Shown here piece after piece: positions 57,901 to 64,000 of a DNA stretch of 64,000 bases; the stretch's first letter is position 1, and each line of letters starts with the position of its first letter. The translations under genes and the position numbers were made by a program. The DNA lies in NCBI GenBank assembly GCA_030765055.1, contig CM060958.1, positions 2,911,063-2,975,062 of the forward strand. Direction: 5' to 3'. The notes under the pieces are model-generated. The model saw only the letters and a program-made list of their open reading frames with translations. It was not told the origin of the DNA and made no database searches. Source of the DNA: Mantis religiosa. Its lineage: Eukaryota; Arthropoda; Insecta; Mantodea; Mantidae.

Positions 57901-60656
57901 TAAAGCTTGATCCAGTGGTGTGGGTAATTCTGGAGTTGTTGCTGCTATCTGTTGATTTAGTGATGAACTTAAATGTGGGATTCTCTTCTGGCGGGATTTC
58001 AAAGTTCATTAGTTGGTTTTTATGTTTTTCTATGTATATCCTCTCCCATATGACGAGTTCACTATGTTTTTGTACGTATTTTAGTAATTCTGTGCTATCT
58101 TCAATTTCATGATTCTCAGACCAGAAATGAGCTGCTATTGCAGACTTATCAATATTTTTGTATCTTAAGTGCCTGGAGTGTTCTTTCTTTCTAGTGCCTA
58201 TGTTTCTTTTTGTCCTCCCTATGTAAATTTTTTCACAGTCTTTACACTTAATCTTGTAAATGCCTGACTTTTCCTCTGGTTTTATCTTATCAGTATTATT
58301 ACTGTGAAGTAGGTTTTTAATGTTGTAATTGTTTTTTGGTGCCAATGTTATATTGTATTTCTTGAATATTTTTTGGAACTTTTTTGTGGCCCAGGGGTGG
58401 TAAGTAAATATAGCAAATTTCTTGTTTTATTGGTGTGAGAGCTGTGATCTGTTTTAATCTCTTTTGAAGTTTGAATGATTTTAGTTTTTTATCTACAAGG
58501 TTTTTTCCATATCCATTTTTAATTGCAGTTTTTAAGATTTGATGGTATTCGTTTTGATATTCTTGCTGGCTGAGAGGTAGATTTACTAATCTGTGTGTCA
58601 GACTGTTGATGGTTGCATGTTAGTGTGGAATTGGGTTGAAACTATTTGCTTTGATGTAATTATCTGTGTGTGTTGCTTTTCTATGGATGCCAAATTCTAG
58701 TTTTTCATTGCTTTTTTTGATTTTAAGGTCTAAAAAAGGTAGAGTACAGTCCTCTTCAGTTTCTACTGTGAATTGTATGCTGGGTTCTTGCAGGTTGAGT
58801 AGTTTCAAAGCATCATCTATTTGTTTATAGGGCACTATTGCAAAGATGTCGTCTACATATCTGTACCATGTTTTAAACATATGAGGGAAGGCTTTAGTTA
58901 TATGTGTTTCGAAAAAGCTCATGTATAGATTGGCCAAAAATGGTGATAGTGGGCTTCCCATAGCTAGTCCTGAAATTTGTTTATAATATTTTCCATCGAA
59001 GACAAAATAATTTTGATGTATACATATTTCAGTCATTGCCAAATATTCTTCTATTGCATTGGCATCTAGGTTTATAGAATTTAGCCATTTTTTCAGTTGA
59101 ATCAAAAGTTTGTCTAATGGAATGCTAGGGAAGGGGGAGCGGACATCAAAGGATACTAAAGTGTCATGAGGTTTTAGTTTAAGATTTTGAATTTTTTCTA
59201 CCAGGTCTAAAGAGTTTTTTATGCTCAGAGTATGGAATTGTGGAAAGGACTGAAATTTTTTGGATAGCCATTTTGCCAGAAGGTAAGTAGGAGTGTTTAT
59301 ATTATTTACAATGGGTCTCATGGGTATGTTGGGTTTGTGTATTTTAGGCAAACCATATAGTCTTGCAAGGGTAGGTTTGTCCGGTTTGATAGTTTTTTGT
59401 TCTGTAGTTGTTAAAATTTTACTATTAATGATGGTTTTTTGTACATCTTTTATGCATCGGTTGAGTGGATTAGAATCTATTTCCTGGAATTCTTTTTGTT
59501 GTAGTAACTCTAACATTTTTTCTTTGTATGTAGCTGTATCTAAGATTACTATTTTGTTCCCTTTATCAGCCCTTGAGAAGATTACATCCTTTTTCCTTAA
59601 AGATTTAATTATCTGAATTTGTTTCAAATGTTTTCCTGGCTTTGTATTTATTAAGTTTTCCAATATAGGAGCTGATTTTTTCCTAATTATATTTTTGTCC
59701 ATGGTTTCCAAGCCTTCTACTGCTAATTCTATATCTGCAATGAATTCATCCGGGTTGCTGGAGTATGTTATACATCTTTTTAGGCCTTGGTTAAGCACAT
59801 CTATTTCTTCATTGTTAAAATTTTGCTTTGAGAGATTAATTACATTGTCTAGGGATGTGTTCTTTGCTGAAATTTTGTTATGTTTTGGTTGCCAATGATT
59901 ATGATTATAAGTGACGAGTGTCAATAAACCAACCACAAATAATTTTTATATTAATTTTGACGTCACTGTTACTAAATTCCTCCAAACACACATTAGATTA
60001 TGATTATGTTTTAGTTTCTTCTTTTGACGATAAACTTTCTCTTTGACTTTATAATTTATATGTTCAAATGATTTGGTTTCTAAATGGTCCCATGCTGTGT
60101 TTCCTAGTAATTTTACAAGTTTCAAATGTAGGTTGTACAATGAGAGGTCTATATTAGTTAGTTTTCTGTAGTGATTTGCTTATGAGAACTCCTAGTGGTT
60201 TACCGGGAAACATACAAATCATTGGAATAATTTAATGTCATGTTGACAAGTTGGCCATTGTAGCTCAATGGTTAAGAGTAACCAAACGGAGACTGGGAGA
60301 TCTGTGCTTCAAATCCTGGCTATGGCATTGAATTTTTCACTCTGACTCTCTGTGTAATGAATGTTATATGTCAACAAAAGGTAGTTAGAAGAAGAAGATT
60401 TTGTAAGAATGAGTAGAGAAACTCATTTTTGTGTAATATTAAGAATGCAGAGAGTGGGTGAGAGGTGAAATTGTATTGTTACAGATATGTTTCTGGTTGA
60501 TAGAGAACAACCTGCGTGTGTTGATAGCTGCATGCGACACTTTCCGTGCAGGAGCAGTGGAACAACTTCGTACTCATACACGTCACCTTAATGCTCTACA
60601 TCCAGCAGAGAAACATGGCGGTCAGCAGATGGTGCAACTCTATGAAAAGGGATATG
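42881..60656 (+). CDS. SRPRA: SRPRA, signal recognition particle receptor alpha (gene span, 3' incomplete)
   Basis: SRP receptor alpha sits on the ER membrane through SRPRB, binds SRP54 and uses GTP to deliver ribosomes to the translocon. Ten coding exons join in frame: 42881-42997, 43456-43653, 45263-45443, 46129-46188, 48595-48721, 49051-49192, 50643-50812, 51502-51646, 55242-55433 and 60485-60656. They give about 501 residues; the human protein has 638. The order is an N-terminal SRX domain (MLDLFTIFSKGGIVLWCF; exons 1-3), a charged linker, the PRVWELEG motif, the GLVGSKNLTRDGM helical N domain, then the GTPase G1 loop GVNGVGKST and DTFRAGAVEQL. The DTAGR, TKFD and later parts lie beyond the window. 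Introns carry antisense PLEs and mariners. Confidence 0.96.
43456..43653 (+). CDS. SRPRA: SRPRA exon 2
   Basis: Acceptor tctgtttcag, donor caa/gtaagt, 66 codons, phase 0. It encodes NNSFDHDALTLKYKLDNEFE, LVFVVAYQKILQLSYVDKFL and FRDKYKTDLQQ, the SRX-domain core. Confidence 0.97.
44164..44370 (+). repeat. VNTR-tail SINE, copy 5 (no tail)
   Basis: A-box GGATGGCTCAGGCGG, B-box GGTCCAGGTTTCATTCCC, then the shared body (gacccatgagttttttcgga, tttcatatcatctctgatct). It lies in SRPRA intron 2. Confidence 0.7.
44884..45112. repeat. Two family-2 SINE parts in inverted orientation
   Basis: At 44884-44985 a SINE head is on the minus strand (ctaacccattgagctaccat). At 44986-45112 a plus-strand SINE body follows (GGTTCAAATCCTGGC, gcattgaatttttcatgttg, tgattaatttccatcaa). 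Their junction makes a head-to-head inverted pair, as at 33.8-34.3 kb. Confidence 0.6.
45263..45443 (+). CDS. SRPRA: SRPRA exon 3
   Basis: Acceptor tttattgcatag, donor aatc/gtaagt. It encodes GFEDFRTNFDSILAVAEQWG and then FEESQKSKKTVASMIERKG, the end of the SRX domain and the start of the Lys/Glu-rich linker. It ends one base into a codon. Confidence 0.96.
45668..45708 (-). ncRNA. Hammerhead candidate, left arm of palindrome
   Basis: This is the mirror copy of the right-arm ribozyme: CCGG stem I, CTGAAGA core, GAGG/CCTC stem II, GAA, ACCGGT stem III, T, CCGG. In a transcript of either strand only one of the two inverted copies has the ribozyme sense. Confidence 0.65.
45728..45768 (+). ncRNA. 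Hammerhead candidate, right arm of palindrome
   Basis: Stem I CCGG (45728-45731); core CTGAAGA (45732-45738); stem II GAGG/CCTC with one bulged base; GAA (45755-45757); self-complementary ACCGGT (45758-45763); T at the cleavage site (45764); CCGG (45765-45768) closing stem I. All conserved bases are present. Confidence 0.7.
46129..46188 (+). CDS. SRPRA: SRPRA exon 4
   Basis: Acceptor tattgcag, donor aata/gtaagt. It completes a split Arg codon and encodes GKGKKKVDDIVIGDGITAKN, part of the basic linker. It has 60 bases and ends one base into a codon. Confidence 0.9.
47232..48414 (-). mobile_element. mariner transposon relic, about 1.18 kb
   Basis: The terminal inverted repeats begin cgaggatgatctgaaaagtt (left) and, inverted, cgagggtggtctgaagtttc (right). 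TA lies on both sides (47230-47231, 48415-48416). Transposase pieces are read on the minus strand: the N-terminal HTH region (APSFATVKFWAAEFKRDHKS, then DENIAKVHQMVLDDRR), ITTDEIWIHHYMPE with the first Asp, KLLFYQDNTPSHISA with the second, and APSDLFLFPHVKIALGQRFS with the third. Frameshifts and stops break it into three frames. It lies in SRPRA intron 4, antisense. Confidence 0.9.
47352..48279 (-). pseudogene. mariner transposase pseudogene
   Basis: Three separate frames cover the N-terminal DNA-binding region (48279-48049), the first catalytic block (47932-47720) and the second and third catalytic blocks (47627-47352). The D,D34D residues are all still visible, so decay came from frameshifts and stops and not from loss of active-site residues. 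Confidence 0.85.
48595..48721 (+). CDS. SRPRA: SRPRA exon 5
   Basis: The acceptor is taken as ttgtatttgaag, not the tempting upstream ttgcag at 48566. Only 48595 keeps the reading frame from exon 4 (split Met codon A/TG). It encodes RNTSEVLQVANGELDEDMLQ and the RLRLAQRLAAAQTKKSPKP linker. Donor ctaa/gtaagt. The downstream residues are sure; the exact acceptor is an inference from phase. Confidence 0.85.
49051..49192 (+). CDS. SRPRA: SRPRA exon 6
   Basis: Acceptor tatgtttcag, donor ccaaa/gtaagg. It contains the family motif KKPRVWELEG in a Lys-rich linker, then TKDMANLERTKDKPSDVDRI. It ends in phase 0. Confidence 0.95.
50643..50812 (+). CDS. SRPRA: SRPRA exon 7
   Basis: Acceptor gttgcttgcag, donor ttcag/gtacat. 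It encodes an acidic stretch (DLEVDSASEDENEEEEEEEM) and the Ser-rich SSKSSSGGGVFSMF leading into the N domain. It ends two bases into a codon. Confidence 0.95.
51502..51646 (+). CDS. SRPRA: SRPRA exon 8 (N domain)
   Basis: Acceptor gacttacag, donor caag/gtcagt. It encodes GLVGSKNLTRDGMQPVLEKL, DHLITKNVAADIAHKLCDSV and ATQLEGK, the helical N domain of the SRP-type GTPase that packs on the G domain and contacts SRP54. Confidence 0.97.
51785..52660 (+). pseudogene. Highly decayed mariner transposase
   Basis: In changing frames the + strand gives VVTEEVIEKVHSMISLTIE, KMAEAIGVSTGIAMHILHNK, later AKTVSLT- and GMILIDFLEKEKTITGAYY-like blocks, and near the end RLDNSYFLEEFKK. The order matches a mariner transposase from the second HTH to the C-terminus. 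Terminal repeats could not be placed. It lies in SRPRA intron 8, in the sense orientation. Confidence 0.7.
53365..53405 (-). ncRNA. Hammerhead candidate, PLE family A
   Basis: On the minus strand: CCGG (53405-53402), CTGAAGA (53401-53395), stem II GAGG/CCTC with one bulge, GAA (53378-53376), self-complementary ACCGGT (53375-53370), T (53369), CCGG (53368-53365). The inverted copy at the element's other end (about 55084) begins inside stem II and lacks the CTGAAGA strand, so it cannot fold alone. Confidence 0.75.
53535..55049 (-). CDS. PLE reverse transcriptase-GIY-YIG endonuclease (N-truncated, open for 504 codons)
   Basis: This is the longest intact transposon frame here. RT blocks in order: RLYGLPKIHKPSITMRPIVS (about residues 58-78), VSFDVKSLFPSIP (first catalytic Asp), TSGLAMGNPLSPFLADLYMS, RYVDDIFAIVP (catalytic Asp pair) and FLDLKIIRN. 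The endonuclease follows: SGIYQIECCDCSQIYIGKTK, the RNLETRAKEHFRN Arg/His region, VATHFWEKNHNI, and the Glu in STWEQIFI. It ends at a stop after that; in another register the C-terminal tail runs on to the hammerhead. Full-length PLE proteins are longer at the N-terminus. The first Met shown is not the original start. All RT catalytic residues remain. Confidence 0.9.
   Translation of the reverse strand: MDKSDYLEKMEEMLTNSEYETINKNPLTACIKSFEKTIAKSSIISNKYAVKPDNPTLPRLYGLPKIHKPSITMRPIVSSINSPTYKLAKWLTNKFNSFPKFDSLSIKNTYELIEHIKDTELNEEDTLVSFDVKSLFPSIPVKQLPTLIEKWLKSLGMSSLEISDYIELTKLCIEQNFFQFQTKYFHQTSGLAMGNPLSPFLADLYMSALEIRITKGFPWMFKLWQRYVDDIFAIVPKKHISDALKLLNIQEKSIKFTVEVEKDEYLPFLDLKIIRNKNRINFGIYRKPTQTDNYIKANGYNPRSHKQAIFNSLAHRLVNIPLTAEEYKIEYNKIIEIAQKNDFPKSLVDKKVNLAKKKKLLKETTTLSATETKMIFKKFTYHPWAFDKFKKVFKKQNIQLAPVNHYSLKNLICSNIKDAIPSNKKSGIYQIECCDCSQIYIGKTKRNLETRAKEHFRNIKYKQLEKSAVATHFWEKNHNINPEPKLLKHTTGKEELSTWEQIFI
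55242..55433 (+). CDS. SRPRA: SRPRA exon 9 (G1/P-loop)
   Basis: Acceptor tctgttcggtag, donor ccaag/gtaagg, 64 codons, phase 0. It encodes LGTFDSVASTVKSTLTEALV, ILSPTRRVDILRDAME and the P-loop FCGVNGVGKSTNLAK. A PLE sits just upstream of the acceptor, so part of the intron end is new sequence. Confidence 0.97.
55434..57790. other. SRPRA intron 9, unassigned part
   Basis: AT-rich intron sequence with no exon seen. The minus frame at 56856-57083 has no recognised domain. No element boundary could be supported before the PLE at about 57800. Confidence 0.45.
57845..58345 (-). pseudogene. PLE GIY-YIG endonuclease (family C)
   Basis: The frame reads KSGIYKIKCKDCEKIYIGRT followed by KRNIGTRKKEHSRHLRY, then AIAAHFWSENHEIE and LVIWERIYIEKHKNQLMNFE. 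All GIY-YIG landmarks (GIY, YIG, Arg, His, Glu) are in place. It is cut off from its RT by frame damage at about 58346-58619, so only a separate endonuclease fragment is open. Confidence 0.87.
58620..59936 (-). pseudogene. PLE reverse transcriptase (family C)
   Basis: An open frame of 438 codons carries KDVIFSRADKGNKIVILDTA, RLYGLPKIHKPNIPMRPIVN, VSFDVRSPFPSIPL, ISGLAMGSPLSPFLANLYMS, RYVDDIFAIVPYK and LPFLDLKIKKSNEK. The catalytic Asp residues are intact. VRSPFPSIP replaces the usual KSLF, an L-to-P change after the first catalytic Asp that may be harmful. It stops just before the thumb and linker to the endonuclease. Confidence 0.88.
60172..60360 (+). repeat. Family-2 SINE, copy next to PLE family C
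   Basis: Leader gagaactcctagtggtttac, A-box TAGCTCAATGGTTAAGAG, and B-box-like GCTTCAAATCCTGGC, then gcattgaatttttcactctg. It begins within about 10 bases of the 5' end of the PLE at 57800-60165. Confidence 0.7.
60485..60656 (+). CDS. SRPRA: SRPRA exon 10 (last in window)
   Basis: Acceptor tattgttacag, donor atatg/gtatgt. It encodes ICFWLIENNLRVLIAACDTF, RAGAVEQLRTHTRHLNALHP and MVQLYEKGYG, the G2 region with the DTFRAGAVEQL signature of SRP GTPases. It ends one base into a codon. The following exon lies outside the window, at least 3.3 kb away. Confidence 0.97.
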
Positions 60657-60944
60657 GTATGTAGCTCCATGTTACTGACAATTGACAGTGCCATTAAATA
60701 ACAAGTAAAAACATAGTAGAAATTAATGAAGGCTTACATAACTTTAATGAAAGATTTAAATTAAAACAAAAAGATCTTGTCAATGTATTTTGTAACATTC
60801 CCATGATTGGCTAATGGACACCTTTGAATAATGTCTGGGTTCTGACCTGGTAAGAAGGTGAGGGAGTTTCTCAAGTGTAAAATTTGTTATCATGACTTCC
60901 TTCAGAAGGGAAGTAAAGCAAAGCTGATAATGCTGTGTCATATA

Positions 60945-62182
60945 AGGTGCGTTCAAAAAGAAACGAGCCAGAGACATAATTACAGAAACCAGTACTTGTA
61001 TGTTAGAAGTATTGGCCGTGGCTGTTGAGACACTTGTCCCACTGTGACCCAAGGTGGTGAATGGCTCTGTCATAAAAGTCCTGGGGCTGCAATGTGAGCT
61101 AGTTCCGCATGTACAGCTGGATGTCGTCATCCGAGGTGAATCGTTTGCCCCTCAGAGCCTTTTTAAGGGGACCAAAAATGGCATAATTACAGGGAGAGAG
61201 GTCTGGAGTGTATGGAGGGTGGCCGAGAACCTCCCATTTGAATTTCTGCAGGACTGCTGCAACTGTGCTGGCTGTATGAGACTTTGATTTGATCACTTGG
61301 CGAAGGTTGGTCAAGGATTGCGAGTAACGCTGGGCATTCACTGTTTTTCCGTGCTGCAGGAAGTGTATCAGAAGGAGGCCATCGTGGTCAAAAATGAATG
61401 TCAGCATAACCTTCCCTGCACTTGTGTAGATGGCGTTGGCTTTTTTTGGAGGTGGTGGTGACCCTGGATGCTTCCACTGGAGACTTTGTCGTTTTGATTC
61501 TGGTTCGAAGTGATGACACCATGACTCATCTCATGCCAGGAACTCATTCCCTTCCCTAGCATAGCGCTGCAGATGACCAAGACAGTGGGCCATTTGACAT
61601 GCTTCCTGTTGAAGACTGGGGCACCCATTGGGCACACACTTTGTGCAAGAGCAGTCATTCCTTCATGATGGTGTGAACATTTCTAATGTTCAATCCGACC
61701 TTGGCAGCTGTAGCTTTCACTGTCACTCAGCTGTCCTGGGTAATGAGTGCATCAACCAGCTGGACGATGTCATCGGTAATACAGTGTGGTGCTCCAGACT
61801 GTGCATCATCAGCTAACAACACCCATCCTTCCCTGAAGCGCTTGTGCCACGCCTTGACCCTTGCAAGGGACATGCAGTGTTTGCCATACATTTGTGACTT
61901 TCGTTGATGAATGTCCATTCCCCCTACTCCTTCCGCTGACAGAAAACAAACAATGCCTCCATTTCACTGTTTGCAATGTGACTGGCAGCATTGGACGATT
62001 GATGCATGCTGCTGCTAGCTTTGTATAGTCATGTGACATGCAGGCATGCCCTCTAGCAACGGGCTGTGAACTTCCTCATTCTGATCGGAACAACACTTCG
62101 TTACACATGCCATGATATTATTACCATCCTGTCACCAGTTTGTACATACCAGACTCCGGCTTGTTTCTTTTTGAATGCCCCT
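60945..62182 (-). mobile_element. mariner transposon relic, about 1.24 kb
   Basis: The terminal inverted repeats are ggtgcgttcaaaaagaaacg (left, from 60946) and, inverted, ggggcattcaaaaagaaaca (right). TA lies on both sides (60943-60944, 62183-62184). The transposase is on the minus strand, in pieces. It lies in the SRPRA intron after exon 10, antisense. Confidence 0.9.
61000..61950 (-). pseudogene. mariner transposase pseudogene (decayed active site)
   Basis: Pieces include an HTH remnant (VKAWHKRFREGWVLLADDAQ, then HCITDDIVQLVDALI), GKVMLTFIFDHDGLLLIHFL and WEVLGHPPYTPDLSPCNYAI followed by FGPLKKALRGKRFTSDDD. The third catalytic Asp is Asn here (PCN where mariners have PCD), and the block normally carrying the second Asp (H-D-N) is deleted before SHTAS. 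It is therefore inactive on two counts. Confidence 0.83.
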
Positions 62183-62329
62183 TATATAAAATCTTTATTA
62201 AAACCATTAAGGCAGTATTAATAATTATTTGTTATCTATTAAATTCCTGCTTATTTAGGGGTATGTTTATTAACCTATAAATCTATTGTTTTAAAAACAG
62301 CAAATTTATGTGAAAAAGGGTTGAAAAGT

Positions 62330-62825
62330 TTACTTTTTATGTAATTATCAGTATGAGTTGATTTTCTGTAAATTGTGAACTTTAATTTATTCCTATGAGT
62401 AAGGACTATGATACAATGAAGCACAAAATTAATATAATCAATTTAATTTTTTTGTATCATCATCTTTAGATCCAGAAAAGGAAGACCACCATTATTTTCA
62501 ATTTCTAACGTGAACTTTATAGCTTTATCCTGCCAATTTAGAAGTTTTAAAGCATCATCTATGTGTCTATCAGGAACTATAGCAAAATTGTCATCTATAT
62601 CAAGTTGTAAGAGTTAAAGAGAATGCTTTAGTGACTTGCATTTAAAAATGATCAGTAAGAAAAGGTGAAAGAGCATACCCACAGCTACTCCAAGTTTGTT
62701 GAAAAAATGTACCACTAAAATTAAAAAAGTTTTGATCCAAACAAGGTTAGTAAATTTAACAAAATCTTCTTTTAATTCCTTATCCAAATCTATAGAACTC
62801 AATCATTTTTTCAAATACATCAAGG
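62330..62825 (-). pseudogene. Decayed PLE reverse transcriptase fragment
   Basis: On the minus strand, in broken frames, there are NFAIVP-, HIDDALKLLN- and IKFTLEIENNGGLPFLDLK-like blocks. This is the order found just after YVDD in the intact PLEs. The YVDD region itself reads IDDN, with the motif damaged. Confidence 0.6.
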
Positions 62826-62828
62826 AAT

Positions 62829-62935
62829 ACAGTAAAACCTCATTAACCCGGATGTCTGGATAACCTAGATCAGTTTTGAAAACAAAATTATGTTGTTTAG
62901 TGTAGTAAATGAAAACTTAGGCATGATTGGAGGAA
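62829..62935 (+). repeat. Tigger-type terminal repeat fragment
   Basis: It starts cagtaaaacctcattaaccc and continues with gatgtctggataacc and agttttgaaaacaaaat. It matches, in inverse orientation, the right end of the Tigger relic at 17210-17299. No transposase follows. Confidence 0.6.
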
Positions 62936-63060
62936 TTTAGTAACAGTGATGTAAAAATTAATTGAAAAAGCTATTTGTAGTCGATTTTTAACACTTTCTC
63001 ATTTACATTTTTATTTTATCGAGTTTTGGAAGCTGTTGTATCCATTATGAACCTCAAAAG
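62936..63060 (+). repeat. PLE family C-like 5' fragment
   Basis: ggaggaatttagtaacagtg and the following gatgtaaaaattaat match the reverse complement of 59940-59990, the region between the first two frames of PLE family C. This is a stray piece joined to the Tigger fragment. Confidence 0.5.
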
Positions 63061-63207
63061 TCTATTGTCTGTTGTCTCCTCTCTGGTGGTGGAACTATGA
63101 ACTTAAAGTATAAACTTGAAAGAAGCGTAGGGACAATGAAGCACAAATTAGTACAAAAGTGAATCGAGAAGATATTGACACATTGCTTCACTCACACTGT
63201 TTATTCA

Positions 63208-63247
63208 CAGGACATGTTTCAAGAGCTCTTGCTCCTATCCTCAGCTG
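63208..63247 (-). ncRNA. Hammerhead candidate, PLE family B copy 2
   Basis: On the minus strand: CAG (63247-63245), CTGAGGA (63244-63238), stem II AGGAGC/GCTCTT around AAGA, GAA (63220-63218), self-complementary ACATGT (63217-63212), C (63211), CTG (63210-63208). All consensus positions hold, including the base pair that is lost in copy 1. Confidence 0.75.
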
Positions 63248-63944
63248 ATACTCGATTAGTGTAAGTTGTAGTGGTTTCCTCTTTCTCCGTATTGTCAATA
63301 GATGGCGTGATGTACTTGTCAAAGATGTCCGGTGGTGGAGTTTCAAAATTCATGACTCTATGATGATTTTTGTTAATGAAGGTTTTTTCCCATACGAAAA
63401 GGTCTATGGGGTGATTAACATATTTTATTAGAGATGTTTCCAAGTTGATGTCATGTCTAGTATTCAAAAAATGAAAAGCCACTGCTGATTTTTCTGTTTC
63501 ACCATTTTTAATGTTTCTTATATGTTCTTTAGTTCTGATGTTAATATTTCTTTTTGTTTTTCCTATATAAATTTTAGGGCAAGTTTCACATTTGATCTCA
63601 TAGATTCCTGGTTTTTCTTTGGTAGTGATTGAATTTTTGGGAGGGCCTTTTAACAAATTTCTGATATTAAACCTATTTTGAGGTGCAAGAGTTATGTTGT
63701 GTTTTGAGAAGATTTTTTGGAATTTGTTATAGGCTGATGGGTGGAAGGTGAATTTTTTAAAAAGTTTTTTCTCTTTTTCTCCTGTAGGTTCTAGGGTGGT
63801 GGTTTCTTTTATTTTCTTAGCTTTGTTGAGTCTGTTAACTGTTTTGTCTACTAAATTTGGGTTGAAACCGTTGGATATAGCTACTTTTTTTATGTGTAGG
63901 TATTCTTCTTGATAATCTTCTCTGTTTAGTGGAAAGTTGATCAT
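63219..63944 (-). CDS. PLE RT C-terminus and GIY-YIG endonuclease (family B copy 2, partial)
   Basis: An open frame of 241 codons starts in the RT thumb/linker (MINFPLNREDYQEEYLHIKK), passes FKKFTFHPSAYNKFQKIFSK, and reaches the endonuclease KPGIYEIKCETCPKIYIGKT, the RNINIRTKEHIRN region, AVAFHFLNTRHDI and VWEKTFINKNHHRVMNFETP. It ends VSAEDRSKSS-stop inside the hammerhead. The RT catalytic part lies mostly outside the window; the first Met shown is internal. Confidence 0.87.
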   Translation of the reverse strand: MINFPLNREDYQEEYLHIKKVAISNGFNPNLVDKTVNRLNKAKKIKETTTLEPTGEKEKKLFKKFTFHPSAYNKFQKIFSKHNITLAPQNRFNIRNLLKGPPKNSITTKEKPGIYEIKCETCPKIYIGKTKRNINIRTKEHIRNIKNGETEKSAVAFHFLNTRHDINLETSLIKYVNHPIDLFVWEKTFINKNHHRVMNFETPPPDIFDKYITPSIDNTEKEETTTTYTNRVSAEDRSKSS

Positions 63945-64000
63945 CCAAAAGATTAAACTGTTGAAAATGGCATGTTGGTGTTGAAACTGTTGTTCTTAAT

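Larger units (their letters stand above)
57800..60165 (-). mobile_element. Penelope-like element, family C, near full length
   Basis: This minus-strand element of about 2.4 kb lies in SRPRA intron 9. It includes an N-terminal frame (60140-59946, basic, KVKEKVYRQKKKLKHNHN), the RT frame (59936-58620) and the endonuclease (58345-57845). A short decayed gap lies at about 58346-58619, and a stop near 59940 separates the first two frames. Unlike the other PLEs here it has the N-terminal region. Its ends and target duplication were not determined. The matching hammerhead position has the ACATGT stem III but a degenerate core. Confidence 0.88.
63104..64000 (-). mobile_element. Penelope-like element, family B copy 2 (runs off window)
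   Basis: Minus strand, nearly identical to 39115-40014. The 3' end is at about 63104 (taaagtataaacttgaaag), and the frame at 63944-63219 covers the RT end and the whole GIY-YIG domain without a break. In copy 1 the same region is broken. The RT continues beyond 64000. It carries the better-preserved family-B hammerhead. Confidence 0.9.

Noticed and set aside
60660..64000. Further SRPRA exons
   Set aside because: I looked for the DTAGR and TKFD GTPase motifs and found only mariner, Tigger and PLE sequence. The next exon must lie beyond the window.

Overview
This is a repeat-rich, AT-rich stretch of an animal nuclear genome, almost certainly an insect. Its two protein-coding genes have conserved insect/vertebrate orthologues, long introns and GT-AG junctions. 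It also holds many mariner, Penelope-like, SINE and LINE copies. The repeat load would suit a large-genome insect such as a polyneopteran, but that placement is inference.

Genes, both on the + strand. (1) Unc-76/FEZ (kinesin-1 adaptor, zygin family): seven coding exons from 12586 to the stop at 22530. The N-terminal third was not found and probably lies upstream of the window. (2) SRPRA, the signal recognition particle receptor alpha subunit (Gtp-bp in flies): ten coding exons from the ATG at 42881 to 60656. The window ends before the rest of the GTPase domain. All exon phases were checked and join in frame.

Layout. 1-12585: microsatellite, SINEs, one SINE with a 120-bp tandem tail, a Harbinger-like relic with a Myb/SANT-like coding remnant and a nested retroelement, and dispersed MITE-like repeats. 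12586-22530: Unc-76, with a Tigger relic, a Penelope-like element (PLE) and a probable solo LTR in its introns. 22531-25912: 3' flank. 25913-31251: a 5.1-kb array of about 33 units of 148/161 bp, born inside a dispersed short element that also occurs singly at 5322 and 32782. 32404-33809: a long-inverted-repeat mariner relic. 34414-37115: a mariner whose transposase HTH segment is tandemly repeated about 19 times as 81-bp (27-codon) units. 38684-40014: a truncated PLE. 40787-42335: LINE relics. 42720-60656: SRPRA, whose introns hold two PLEs, a 254-bp palindromic PLE derivative, two mariners and SINEs. 60945-64000: mariner, PLE/Tigger scraps and another PLE running off the right edge.

Main points of interest. 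Three PLE families carry a minimal hammerhead ribozyme at the end of their coding region; stems I, II and III differ between families yet keep pairing, and stem III is a self-complementary hexamer. One PLE family makes inverted-repeat insertions, including a coding-free palindrome, with 12-bp target duplications and identical asymmetric ends. Three unrelated transposable elements have each turned an internal segment of about 80-160 bp into a tandem array.
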